Counted from the stretch's first letter, positions 1-6,939 are shown. The stretch: 6,939 nucleotides of DNA from Planctomycetota bacterium (GCA_009924765.1 RFQW01000087.1:1-6939); one strand, 5' to 3'. Numbers and translations: made by a program. The notes: generated by a model from the letters alone, not told the origin.

Positions 1-909
1 CGCGACATGCCGGTGCGACTGAGCGAGTTCGGCACCGTGTACCGCTGGGAGCAGTCGGGCGAGATCGGCGGCATGACGCGCGTGCGCGGCTTCACGCAGG
101 ATGACGCCCACCTGTTCTGCCGCGAGGATCAGGTGGCGCAGGAACTGATCGGCTGCCTGAGCCTGGTGAAGATGATCTTCGGCACGCTGGGCATGAACGA
201 GTACCGCGTGCGCGTGGGCCTGCGCAACCCCGACAGCGCCAAGTACGTGGGCGATCCCGCGAACTGGGACAAGGCCGAGGAAGCCTGCCGCGCCGCGGCG
301 CGCACGTTGGGCGTTCCCTTCAGCGAGGAGCCGGGCGAGGCCGCGTTCTATGGCCCAAAGATCGACTTCGTGGTGAAGGACGTGATCGGCCGCAGCTGGC
401 AGCTGGGCACCGTGCAGGTGGACTACAACCTGCCCATCCGCTTCGACCTCAGCTACATCGGCGCCGACAACCAGGCGCACCGCCCCGTGATGATCCACCG
501 CGCGCCCTTCGGCAGCATGGAGCGCTTCGTGGGCTGCCTGATCGAGCACTTCGCCGGCGCCTTCCCGCTGTGGCTCAGCCCCGAGCAGGTGCGCGTGCTG
601 CCCATCAGCGAGAAGAGCGAGGACTACGCCAACGAACTGCTGGCGGCGCTGAAGGCCAAGGGCCTGCGCGCCACGCTGGATGCCGGCAGCGAGCGCATCC
701 AGAGCCGCATCCGTGCGGCCGCGGAGGAGAAGGTGCCCGTGATGGCCATCGTGGGCCCGCGCGACGCCGAAACCCGCAAGGTGAGCGTGCGTCTGCACGG
801 CAAGGCGGAGAACGCGGGCGAGTTGGGATTCGATGAATTCGTGAAGGCGGTGGCCGAGGAAGCGACCACCCGAGGCGCCAGCACGCTGGCCCAGCGCATG
901 CTGGCCTGA
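1..909 (+). CDS. thrS: Threonyl-tRNA synthetase, C-terminal part (5' end outside window)
   Basis: Class II aminoacyl-tRNA synthetase that charges tRNA-Thr in the cytoplasm. The reading frame is open from base 1 and gives 302 residues, a little under half of a typical bacterial ThrRS (about 640), so the TGS, editing and early catalytic parts lie upstream. Motif 2 is visible at the start (residues 6-40 of the fragment, RLSEFGTVYRWEQSGE then RGFTQDDAHLFC). His37 in DDAH matches one of the catalytic zinc ligands. Motif 3 is HRAPFGSMERF, and its His (codon 496-498) matches another zinc ligand. The anticodon-binding domain fills the rest (LPISEK through VPVMAIVGPRDAETRKVSVR). The gene ends in TGA and is followed by 275 bp of non-coding DNA before infC, an order (thrS-infC) also found in Escherichia coli. 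The identification is secure; only the missing 5' half is unknown. Confidence 0.97.
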   Translation, partial: RDMPVRLSEFGTVYRWEQSGEIGGMTRVRGFTQDDAHLFCREDQVAQELIGCLSLVKMIFGTLGMNEYRVRVGLRNPDSAKYVGDPANWDKAEEACRAAARTLGVPFSEEPGEAAFYGPKIDFVVKDVIGRSWQLGTVQVDYNLPIRFDLSYIGADNQAHRPVMIHRAPFGSMERFVGCLIEHFAGAFPLWLSPEQVRVLPISEKSEDYANELLAALKAKGLRATLDAGSERIQSRIRAAAEEKVPVMAIVGPRDAETRKVSVRLHGKAENAGELGFDEFVKAVAEEATTRGASTLAQRMLA

Positions 910-947
910 CATCCCGCGAAACCCGGGCAAATCCGCCCAATTCCTGC

Positions 948-976
948 TTGCCTCCCCCTCCAGCCCGGGCTACCTT
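948..976 (+). promoter_or_regulatory. Weak candidate sigma-70-type promoter for infC
   Basis: TTGCCT (948-953) and TACCTT (971-976) are separated by 17 bp, the ideal spacing. Each hexamer matches its consensus (TTGACA, TATAAT) only partly. If used, it would give infC a leader of about 200 nt. In a GC-rich sequence such a match can occur by chance, and infC may simply be read through from thrS. Confidence 0.22.
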
Positions 977-1119
977 GGCGACTCATGGCGTGGGCGCGTG
1001 CCCCGCCGATTCGCGACTCGAGGATCGAGACTGCATGTCCCAAGTCCCTTTCGTGCCGACGTGGTTCGCTTGAACGCGCTGTCGGTCCGAGTCGCTCCGG
1101 TCAATCCGGTCCAGTCCAT

Positions 1120-1170
1120 CGTCGCCTGCGACGGCGCGTGGCTGTTCAATTCGCTCCACTGCACCGTCGC
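1120..1170 (+). promoter_or_regulatory. infC leader: mutually exclusive hairpins beside the ribosome-binding site
   Basis: GCGACGG (1128-1134) is a perfect complement of CCGTCGC (1164-1170), giving a 7-bp GC-rich stem. Inside it GTGG (1138-1141) can pair with CCAC (1156-1159). The stem ends one base before CTGAGGAAAC, which holds the infC Shine-Dalgarno sequence. The same GCGACG segment can instead pair upstream, CGTCG (1120-1124) with CGACG (1129-1133) around a CCTG loop. The near-repeat CGTCGCCTG at 1120-1128 and 1165-1173 creates this choice. The pairings are seen directly; a regulatory role is inferred, and no known riboswitch or ribosomal-protein leader family is recognised. Confidence 0.4.
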
Positions 1171-1172
1171 CT

Positions 1173-1177
1173 GAGGA
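1173..1177 (+). promoter_or_regulatory. Shine-Dalgarno sequence that fixes the infC AUU start
   Basis: GAGGA lies 7 nt upstream of ATT 1185-1187, an ideal spacing. Nothing resembling a Shine-Dalgarno sequence lies at useful distance from the in-frame ATG at 1215, which is preceded by a C-rich stretch. This favours the AUU codon as the true start. Confidence 0.75.
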
Positions 1178-1184
1178 AACTGCC

Positions 1185-1898
1185 ATTAGCTCCCTGCCCC
1201 CCCGTCGTCCTCCCATGTCGCGTCCCGAGAGCAACTTCGGACCGCGCATCAATGATCGCATCCGCATCACGCCTGTCCGTCTGATCGACGAGAACGGCGA
1301 GATGGTGGGCGTGGTGGAGACGGATGACGCGCGTCGCCGCGCCGCCGAGGCGGGCCTGGATCTGGTCGAGATCGCCGCGGACGTGCGTCCGCCGGTGTGC
1401 AAGATCATGGACTTCGGCAAGTACAAGTACGAGCTGAGCAAGAAGGACAAGGCCGGCAAGAAGTCCAAGGGCAGCGAAATGAAGGAAGTGCGCCTGGGCC
1501 GATCCATGAAGATCGACCCGCACGACGTGGAGATCCGCGTGAATCAGGCGCTGCGCTTCCTGCTCGAAGGTCACAAGGTGCAGATCGTGGCCAGCTACCG
1601 CGGCCGCGAGATGGCGCACCGCCAGATCGGCGAGGCCAAGGTCGACGACGTGGTGAAGAAGCTGTGCGAACTCGGCCGCCTGGAAAGCGCGCCCAAGCTC
1701 GCCGGCAAGCGCCTGACCGCCATCATCGCCCCCGACCGCGCCAAGGTGGAGTCGTGGAAGCGCAAGCATCCCGATCACAAGGCCAACAAGGCGCCCGAGA
1801 AGGCGGATGAGCCGGTGGACGACATGTCGGACGACGAGACGCCCTCGGGCGGCGGCGAACGGCTGCAGATTCCGGCGACGGCTTCGGATCAGGAGTGA
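1185..1898 (+). CDS. infC: Translation initiation factor IF-3, AUU start
   Basis: IF-3 binds the 30S subunit, keeps 50S away and checks the start codon and initiator tRNA. From ATT 1185 the protein has 237 residues. The N-terminal domain (about 20-90) contains RINDRIR, VRLIDENGEMVG, GLDLVEIA and PPVCKIMDFGKYKYE. A lysine-rich linker (about 85-98) leads into the C-terminal domain (about 99-188) with EMKEVRLG, KIDPHD, RFLLEGHKV and YRGREMAH. The last 50 or so residues, Lys-rich then acidic (DDMSDDE), exceed the usual length of about 180. ATT is chosen because GAGGA lies 7 nt upstream. The frame is open back to a TGA at 1071-1073, with no ATG, GTG or TTG before 1215. Starting at ATG 1215 would give 227 residues. 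AUU initiation is known for E. coli infC, where IF-3 limits its own synthesis by rejecting poor start codons. The usual partners rpmI and rplT do not follow. The family is certain; the start is likely. Confidence 0.95.
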   Translation: MSSLPPRRPPMSRPESNFGPRINDRIRITPVRLIDENGEMVGVVETDDARRRAAEAGLDLVEIAADVRPPVCKIMDFGKYKYELSKKDKAGKKSKGSEMKEVRLGRSMKIDPHDVEIRVNQALRFLLEGHKVQIVASYRGREMAHRQIGEAKVDDVVKKLCELGRLESAPKLAGKRLTAIIAPDRAKVESWKRKHPDHKANKAPEKADEPVDDMSDDETPSGGGERLQIPATASDQE

Positions 1899-1953
1899 CG
1901 CGCGCCTCAGGGCGTGATGGCGATGGCGCATTCGCGTCAAGTTGTCCACACCG

Positions 1954-1991
1954 CTTGACACGACATGCATATTCCTGAATAATTATGCCAT
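1954..1991 (+). promoter_or_regulatory. Tandem ARG-box-like operator for ArgR
   Basis: The E. coli ARG-box core is TGAAT, four A/T bases, ATTCA. TGAATAATTATGCC (1976-1989) matches it at 12 of 14 positions, with all four central bases A/T. A weaker copy, TGACACGACATGCA (1956-1969), matches at 8 of 14, and part of that overlaps the -35 hexamer. As 18-bp boxes they occupy 1954-1971 and 1974-1991, two bp apart, which is close to the tandem spacing typical of ArgR operators. The operator overlaps the -35, the -10 and the argR start codon, and sits immediately at the gene encoding an ArgR-family repressor. The downstream box is convincing; the upstream one is marginal. Confidence 0.6.
1955..1983 (+). 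promoter_or_regulatory. Strong sigma-70-type promoter of the argR-argCBFGH operon
   Basis: TTGACA (1955-1960) is a perfect -35. After 17 bp comes AATAAT (1978-1983), a five-of-six match to TATAAT. The stretch 1963-1989 has 18 A/T bases out of 27, in sharp contrast to the GC-rich surroundings. Transcription would be expected to start about 6-8 nt after the -10, at 1989-1991, which coincides with the A of the argR ATG at 1990. The promoter is well supported by sequence; the exact start site is inferred. Confidence 0.72.
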
Positions 1992-2460
1992 GTCGAGCGT
2001 ACGCGCCGAAAGGCGGAGATGGATCGAGCGATTGCTTTCCGATGGCAGCATTGGCAGCCAGCATGATCTGCTGGCCCGGCTGAAGTCAGAAGGCGTGGCC
2101 AGCACGCAGGCCACGCTCAGCCGCGATCTGGCCGACCTTGGTGTTGTGAAGGGCCCCGAAGGCTGGCGCATGCCCGATCAGGGCGCACTGGCGCCAACCG
2201 ACCTCGCCCCTGCCGTGCGCGCATATCTGCTGAATGTGGAAGTGGGCGGCACCATGGTGGTGCTTCGCACGCGCACCGGCCACGCCACGCCGCTGGCGGT
2301 CGAACTGGACCGCACGCGCCTCGACGGCTCGCTGGGCACCATCGCCGGCGACGACACCATCTTCATGGCCACCCGAAGTCCGGCCATCGCGCGTTCCATC
2401 GCCCGTCGCCTCGAAGGCATGCTGCATGGCGACCGCGCTCGTCGTCCGGCGCGCCGCTGA
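1990..2460 (+). CDS. argR: Arginine repressor ArgR, probably translated from a leaderless mRNA
   Basis: ArgR is a hexameric, arginine-responsive DNA-binding protein that represses arginine biosynthesis. From ATG 1990 it has 156 residues, the usual family length. The N-terminal winged helix-turn-helix spans about 1-63, and its recognition helix region is STQATLSRDLADLGVVK (38-54), like TQATVSRD of other members. The C-terminal domain (about 75-145) forms the trimer and binds arginine. It carries the hallmark GTIAGDDTIF (116-125), with Asp121-Asp122 at the position of the arginine-contacting pair. A TTG at 1942 in the same frame would add 16 residues, but it lies upstream of the predicted promoter and is unlikely. 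No Shine-Dalgarno sequence precedes the ATG. argC begins 9 bp after the stop. The ARG-box-like operator over its promoter implies autoregulation. Confidence 0.95.
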   Translation: MSSVRAERRRWIERLLSDGSIGSQHDLLARLKSEGVASTQATLSRDLADLGVVKGPEGWRMPDQGALAPTDLAPAVRAYLLNVEVGGTMVVLRTRTGHATPLAVELDRTRLDGSLGTIAGDDTIFMATRSPAIARSIARRLEGMLHGDRARRPARR

Positions 2461-2469
2461 ACCGCATCC

Positions 2470-3519
2470 ATGCACCACCCCCTTCGCACCGTCATCGTCG
2501 GCGCCGCCGGTTACACCGGCGCCGAACTCGCCAGCCTGCTCGCCGCGCATCCCGCGTGCGAGATCGTGGGCGTGTTCGGCAGCGAGAAGCGCGCCGCCGA
2601 GGGCGAGCAACCGCTGTCGCGCCTGTTCCCGCGCCTGCGCGGCGTGGTCGATCTTCCACTGCGCGTGGCCAGCGTGCAGGCGATCGTGGACCTGAAGCCG
2701 AACGTGGTGTTCCTGTGCACGCCGCACGAGGTGAGCGCCGCGATGAGCGAGGCGCTGCTGGCTGCGGAGCTGGTGGTGATCGACCTGTCCGCGGCCTTCC
2801 GCCTGCACAATGCGGCGGATTACCCCGCGCACTACGGCTTCGAACACCCCGCCGCGCACCTGCTGCAGCGCGCGGTGTACGGCCTGCCCGAGTTCAACCG
2901 CGCCCGCATCGCCGAGAGCGACCTGATCGCCTGCCCCGGCTGCTACCCCACCAGCGTGGCTCTGGCGCTGAAGCCGCTCGCCGCGGCGAACCTGATCCGC
3001 ACCGATCGCCCGGTGATCGTGGACAGCGCCAGCGGCGTGAGTGGCGCGGGCCGCTCGCCCGCGGTGAAGAGCCTGTTCTGCGAGGTGAGCTTCCAGCCCT
3101 ACAACGCGCTGAAGCACCGCCACCAACCCGAGATGCGCCAGGAGACCGGCTGCACCGTGCTGTTCACGCCGCACCTGCTGCCGCTTGATCGCGGCATCGT
3201 CAGCACCATCCACGCCGAGCTGGCCGATGGCGTCACCGAAACGCAGGTGCGCGCATGGCTGCAGCGCATCTACGAAGGCGAATCGTTCGTGCGCCTGTTG
3301 CCCGCGGGCGAATGGCCCAGCGTTGGCGGCGTGGAGCGCACCAACTTCTGCGACATCGGACTGGCCGTCGACGAGGCAACGCGTCACCTGCTGCTGGTGA
3401 GCAGCATCGACAACCTGGTGAAGGGCGCCAGCGGCCAGGCGGTGCAGTGCATGAACGTGCGCTTTGGCCTTCCCGAAACCATGGGCCTGCTGGCCGAATT
3501 CTCGGAGCAGATGCAGTGA
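2470..3519 (+). CDS. argC: N-acetyl-gamma-glutamyl-phosphate reductase
   Basis: This enzyme reduces N-acetylglutamyl 5-phosphate to the semialdehyde with NADPH, the third step of ornithine synthesis. The protein has 349 residues, close to the usual 330-350. The N-terminal Rossmann fold shows the nucleotide-binding motif VGAAGYTGAEL (10-20). The catalytic cysteine is Cys158 in IACPGCYPTS. SASGVSGAGR (187-195 region) and the HRHQPE segment, with His216 and His218, match the active-site signature of the type-1 family. The ATG lies 9 bp after the argR stop without a clear Shine-Dalgarno sequence, so it probably relies on ribosomes arriving from argR. Its stop overlaps the argB start in GTGA. No defect is seen. 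Confidence 0.97.
   Translation: MHHPLRTVIVGAAGYTGAELASLLAAHPACEIVGVFGSEKRAAEGEQPLSRLFPRLRGVVDLPLRVASVQAIVDLKPNVVFLCTPHEVSAAMSEALLAAELVVIDLSAAFRLHNAADYPAHYGFEHPAAHLLQRAVYGLPEFNRARIAESDLIACPGCYPTSVALALKPLAAANLIRTDRPVIVDSASGVSGAGRSPAVKSLFCEVSFQPYNALKHRHQPEMRQETGCTVLFTPHLLPLDRGIVSTIHAELADGVTETQVRAWLQRIYEGESFVRLLPAGEWPSVGGVERTNFCDIGLAVDEATRHLLLVSSIDNLVKGASGQAVQCMNVRFGLPETMGLLAEFSEQMQ
3504..3507 (+). promoter_or_regulatory. Shine-Dalgarno sequence for the argB GTG start
   Basis: GGAG lies inside the 3' end of argC, 8 nt upstream of GTG 3516. It supports the overlapping GTG start for argB over any start further upstream. Confidence 0.6.
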
Positions 3520-4325
3520 CGCGCCCCGTGGTGATCAAGCTTGGCGGCGCGCTGCTGGATGAGCCGCACGCGCATGCAGCCGCCTTCGATGCGCTGGCCG
3601 CGTGTGTTCGCGAAACGCCAGCGGTGCTGGTGCATGGCGGCGGCAAGGCGGTCGACCGACAACTGCAGCAACTGGGCCTGGTGTCAGAAAAGCGCGAGGG
3701 CATCCGCCTGACGCCGCCAGAGCACATGGATCAGATCACCGGCGTGCTGGCCGGCCAGATGAACGCGCGACTGGTCGGGCTGCTGCTGGCGCGCGGCGTG
3801 AAGGCCGTGGGCCTGACGCTGGGCGACGGCTTCATCACGGCTGCCCGCACCACCACGCGCTACGCCTTCGACGCGGGCCGCGTGGGCGAAGTCATCGGCG
3901 GCGACATGGCGCTGCTTCACACGCTGCTGAAGGCGGGCTTCGTGCCCGTGCTCTCCAGCATCGCCATCGATGCGCACGGCGACACGCTGAACATGAACGC
4001 CGACGAGGCCGCAGCCGCCATCGCGCGCCTGCTGCCCGCCACTCGCCTGGCGCTGCTCACCGATGTGCCCGGCGTGAAGGATGCAGCCGGCCGCGTGATG
4101 CCCTCGCTGGATGCTGCGAGCTGCCAGGCCATGATCGAAAGCGGCGAGATCACCGGCGGCATGATCGCCAAGGTGCGAGGCGCGCTGGAAGCCGCCGAAG
4201 CCGCGCGCGTGCCCGTGCTGGTGGCTGGCTGGGGCAATCCCGACAACCTCTCGCGGCTGGCCGAAGCCGATGCGCCTGGCACGCATTTTCTGCCTGCATC
4301 GAACCAGGAGCCCGCCCGTGCCTGA
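3516..4325 (+). CDS. argB: Acetylglutamate kinase, short arginine-insensitive type
   Basis: This kinase phosphorylates N-acetylglutamate with ATP, the second step of the pathway, and belongs to the amino acid kinase family. The GTG at 3516 shares GTGA with the argC stop and has GGAG 8 nt upstream. The open frame continues to 3255 upstream, but that extension lies wholly in argC. The protein is 269 residues. Landmarks are Lys8 in VIKLGG, the glycine loop VHGGG (39-43), Arg64 in GIRLTP, Asn159 and Asp163 in LNMNADEAA, and Lys219 in GGMIAKV, all matching E. coli NAGK catalytic and binding residues. KLGG begins at residue 8, so the N-terminal helix that builds the arginine-sensitive hexamer is absent. 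By family knowledge this predicts a form not inhibited by arginine. argF starts 8 nt before its stop ends. Confidence 0.96.
   Translation: MTRPVVIKLGGALLDEPHAHAAAFDALAACVRETPAVLVHGGGKAVDRQLQQLGLVSEKREGIRLTPPEHMDQITGVLAGQMNARLVGLLLARGVKAVGLTLGDGFITAARTTTRYAFDAGRVGEVIGGDMALLHTLLKAGFVPVLSSIAIDAHGDTLNMNADEAAAAIARLLPATRLALLTDVPGVKDAAGRVMPSLDAASCQAMIESGEITGGMIAKVRGALEAAEAARVPVLVAGWGNPDNLSRLAEADAPGTHFLPASNQEPARA
4306..4310 (+). promoter_or_regulatory. Shine-Dalgarno sequence for the argF GTG start
   Basis: AGGAG sits within the end of argB, 7 nt before GTG 4318. This decides the argF start: the in-frame ATG at 4270 lies upstream of the site and would add 16 residues unlike the family. Confidence 0.75.
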
Positions 4326-5307
4326 GCCAACCCGCCGTCTCGGATCCAAGGATCTCACCCGCGTGCTCGACCTGTCTCCAGGCGAGGTGCTGCCGCTGCT
4401 CGATCAGGCGCGCCTGCTGAAGAGCGACTACACGCCATGGCGCGACACCTTCCGACAGCGCTCCATCGTGCTGCTGTTCGAGAAGCCCTCGCTGCGCACG
4501 CGCGTCAGCTTCGAGATCGGCTTCGCGCGGTTCGGCGGCACCGCGGTGTACCTGGATCACCAGAACAACCCGATCGGCGTGCGCGAAACCGTGGCCGACT
4601 ACGGCCACAATCTGGAGCGCTGGTGCGACTGCATCGTGGCGCGCGTGATGAAGCAGTCCACCATCCAGGGCCTCGCCGCAAGCGCGGAAATTCCCGTCAT
4701 CAATGCGCTCAGCGACCTGCACCACCCCTGCCAGGCGCTGGCCGACTTCATGACCCTCGTCGAGCACGGCTTCGACTTCCATCACGATCGACTTGCGTGG
4801 GTGGGCGATGGCAACAACGTGTGCCACTCGCTGATCGAGATGGCCGCCACCGTGGGTTGCGGCATGACCGTGGTCACGCCGCCGGGCGCCGAACCCGACG
4901 CATCCATCGTGCGCGAGGCGCAGGCGCGCGCCTGCCGCAGCGGCGCGTCGATCGAGATCACCAATGATCCCGCGCGCGTGGCCGGCGCCTTCGCCGTGTA
5001 CACCGACGCCTGGACCAGCATGGGTCAGGCCGAAAGCGCCGCTCGCCTGAAGGGCTTCGCCCCCTACCAGGTGAACGCGGCCCTGATGGCCACCGCCGGT
5101 CCCAAGAGCCTTTTCATGCACTGCCTGCCCGCCCACCGCGGCGAGGAAGTGACCGACCAGGTCATTGACAGTGCCAACAGCGTCGTGTTCGATCAGGCCG
5201 AGAACCGCATGCACATCCAGAATGCGCTGCTTCTGAACCTGCTCGCAACGCCAGCCACCGATCCTCTCGCACGCAACGCCCGGGCCAGCGCCCGCGCCTC
5301 GGAGTAA
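4318..5307 (+). CDS. argF: Ornithine carbamoyltransferase
   Basis: OTC transfers the carbamoyl group of carbamoyl phosphate to ornithine, giving citrulline. From GTG 4318 it has 329 residues (E. coli about 334) and overlaps argB by 8 nt. The carbamoyl-phosphate loop is SLRTR (58-62) within FEKPSLRTRVSFE. The second position is Leu where many OTCs have Thr (STRTR). HPCQALAD begins at His136. The ornithine domain has GDGNNV (163-168), Asp230 and the SMG loop (234-236). The active-site Cys269 lies in HCLPAHRGEEV, and the end shows AENRMHIQNALL. The related N-acetyl- and N-succinylornithine transferases also carry SLRTR-like motifs, but the intact SMG loop and HCLPAHRGEEV favour a true OTC. The TAA stop is 4 bp before argG. 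Confidence 0.95.
   Translation: MPEPTRRLGSKDLTRVLDLSPGEVLPLLDQARLLKSDYTPWRDTFRQRSIVLLFEKPSLRTRVSFEIGFARFGGTAVYLDHQNNPIGVRETVADYGHNLERWCDCIVARVMKQSTIQGLAASAEIPVINALSDLHHPCQALADFMTLVEHGFDFHHDRLAWVGDGNNVCHSLIEMAATVGCGMTVVTPPGAEPDASIVREAQARACRSGASIEITNDPARVAGAFAVYTDAWTSMGQAESAARLKGFAPYQVNAALMATAGPKSLFMHCLPAHRGEEVTDQVIDSANSVVFDQAENRMHIQNALLLNLLATPATDPLARNARASARASE
5301..5304 (+). promoter_or_regulatory. Shine-Dalgarno sequence for argG
   Basis: GGAG, directly before the argF TAA stop and 7 nt upstream of ATG 5312. It supports this start and close coupling of argF and argG. Confidence 0.65.
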
Positions 5308-5311
5308 CACC

Positions 5312-6600
<1,289 letters not shown>

Positions 6601-6604
<4 letters not shown>

Positions 6605-6939
6605 CCGCAGCGATCTGGCAAGGCCGTGTGCAAGGTGGTCAGGACGCGCTCTTCCGCTTCGATCGCCGCCTGGTGCAGGAGGACGTGGAGGGTTCGGTGG
6701 CGTGGGCCGCGGCCATCTGCCGCGCGGGCGTGATCACCGACGACGAGCGCGCGCGCCTGGAGAAGTCGCTGCGAGAGATCGGCGCGCTGGCTGCCAGCGA
6801 TCCCGAACTGCTCACGCGCGCCACCGACGAGGACGTGCACAGCTGGGTCGAGCGCGAGCTGGTGGCGCGTGTGGGCGACCTTGGCAAGAAGCTGCACACG
6901 GGTCGCAGCCGCAACGACCAGGTCAGCACCGACCTGCGC
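6601..6939 (+). CDS. argH: Argininosuccinate lyase, N-terminal part (3' end outside window)
   Basis: This lyase splits argininosuccinate into arginine and fumarate, the last step of the pathway, and belongs to the fumarase/aspartase superfamily. The GTG at 6601 overlaps the argG stop (GTGA). The 113 visible residues end at the right edge, about a quarter of a normal 460-residue enzyme. FDRRLVQEDVEGSVAW (20-35), DEDVHSWVE (77-85) and KKLHTGRSRNDQV (96-108) match E. coli ArgH closely. The N-terminus is unusual: the common WGGRF opening is WQGRV, and the segment from there to FDRRL is about 7 residues shorter than in E. coli, so the usual FN.S. stretch is missing. The frame is otherwise uninterrupted. 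No good Shine-Dalgarno sequence is seen; translation is probably coupled to argG. Confidence 0.95.

Noticed and set aside
922..969. Inverted repeat CCCGGGC / GCCCGGG after thrS as terminator
   Set aside because: Seven-bp stem but a 34-nt loop and no T run. CCCGGG is self-complementary and common in GC-rich DNA.
1096..1113. Two tandem 9-mers TCCGGTC(A/C)A in the infC leader
   Set aside because: Only two copies, with no link to a known site; too little to call a repeat element.
985..1284. Open frame of 99 codons in the thrS-infC gap
   Set aside because: It runs into infC in another frame, has no recognisable protein features or Shine-Dalgarno sequence, and fits the chance open frames common in GC-rich DNA.
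1901..1916. Hairpin CGCGCC-TCAG-GGCGTG just after infC, as a terminator
   Set aside because: Six-bp stem with one wobble pair but no following T run, so it does not qualify as an intrinsic terminator. It could still be a weak structure.
1942..1989. TTG start at 1942 for argR
   Set aside because: It would place the coding start upstream of a near-consensus promoter and add 16 residues that do not resemble ArgR. ATG 1990 gives the normal length.
2086..3387. Long open frame of 433 codons on the - strand
   Set aside because: Exactly antisense to argR and argC, rich in His/Ala/Gly/Arg, no family resemblance. The same holds for the long - strand frames at 1146-1970, 4150-5379 and 5162-6505, which mirror codon bias of the real genes.
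3255..3515. Upstream extension of argB
   Set aside because: This stretch lies entirely within argC and encodes Arg-rich sequence unlike the kinase. GTG 3516 with a Shine-Dalgarno sequence is preferred.
4270..4317. ATG at 4270 as the argF start
   Set aside because: It overlaps argB by more, adds 16 residues without family resemblance and lies upstream of the AGGAG that serves GTG 4318.

Overview
The window is a compact, GC-rich piece of bacterial chromosome with every gene on the + strand. It has two parts: a translation block (the 3' half of thrS, then infC) and an arginine block (argR-argC-argB-argF-argG-argH, with argH cut by the right edge). Every gene matches a well-known family. There are no RNA genes, mobile elements or CRISPR arrays. 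The host is probably a GC-rich member of Planctomycetota, perhaps Phycisphaerae-like. That guess rests only on remembered resemblance of the ThrRS and IF3 sequences, so it is weak.

Layout: 1-909 is the C-terminal part of threonyl-tRNA synthetase. 910-1184 is non-coding and appears to be the leader of infC. It ends in a 7-bp GC-rich stem next to a Shine-Dalgarno sequence. infC most likely starts at an AUU codon at 1185, not at the ATG at 1215. The gap 1899-1989 holds the clearest regulatory site: a perfect TTGACA -35, a 17-bp spacer and an AATAAT -10, placed so that transcription should begin at or next to the A of the argR ATG (1990). That would make the mRNA leaderless. Two tandem sequences resembling ARG boxes overlap this promoter.

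From 1990 to the right edge the arg genes are packed with gaps of 9 and 4 bp or overlaps of 4, 8 and 4 bp, so they look like one operon. The encoded steps run from N-acetylglutamyl phosphate formation (ArgB) and reduction (ArgC) to citrulline (ArgF), argininosuccinate (ArgG) and arginine (ArgH). argD and the deacetylation/acetylation genes (argJ, or argE and argA) are not here. The repressor gene comes first in the operon it is expected to control, which suggests autoregulation: arginine-loaded ArgR would cover the promoter and shut off argR and argCBFGH together.

The points most worth a second look are the leaderless promoter and operator of argR, the AUU start and possible switching leader of infC, the missing rpmI-rplT after infC, and a short N-terminal segment of ArgH that seems to lack a conserved substrate-contact region. 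No undescribed system was found. The novelty is in regulation and gene order.
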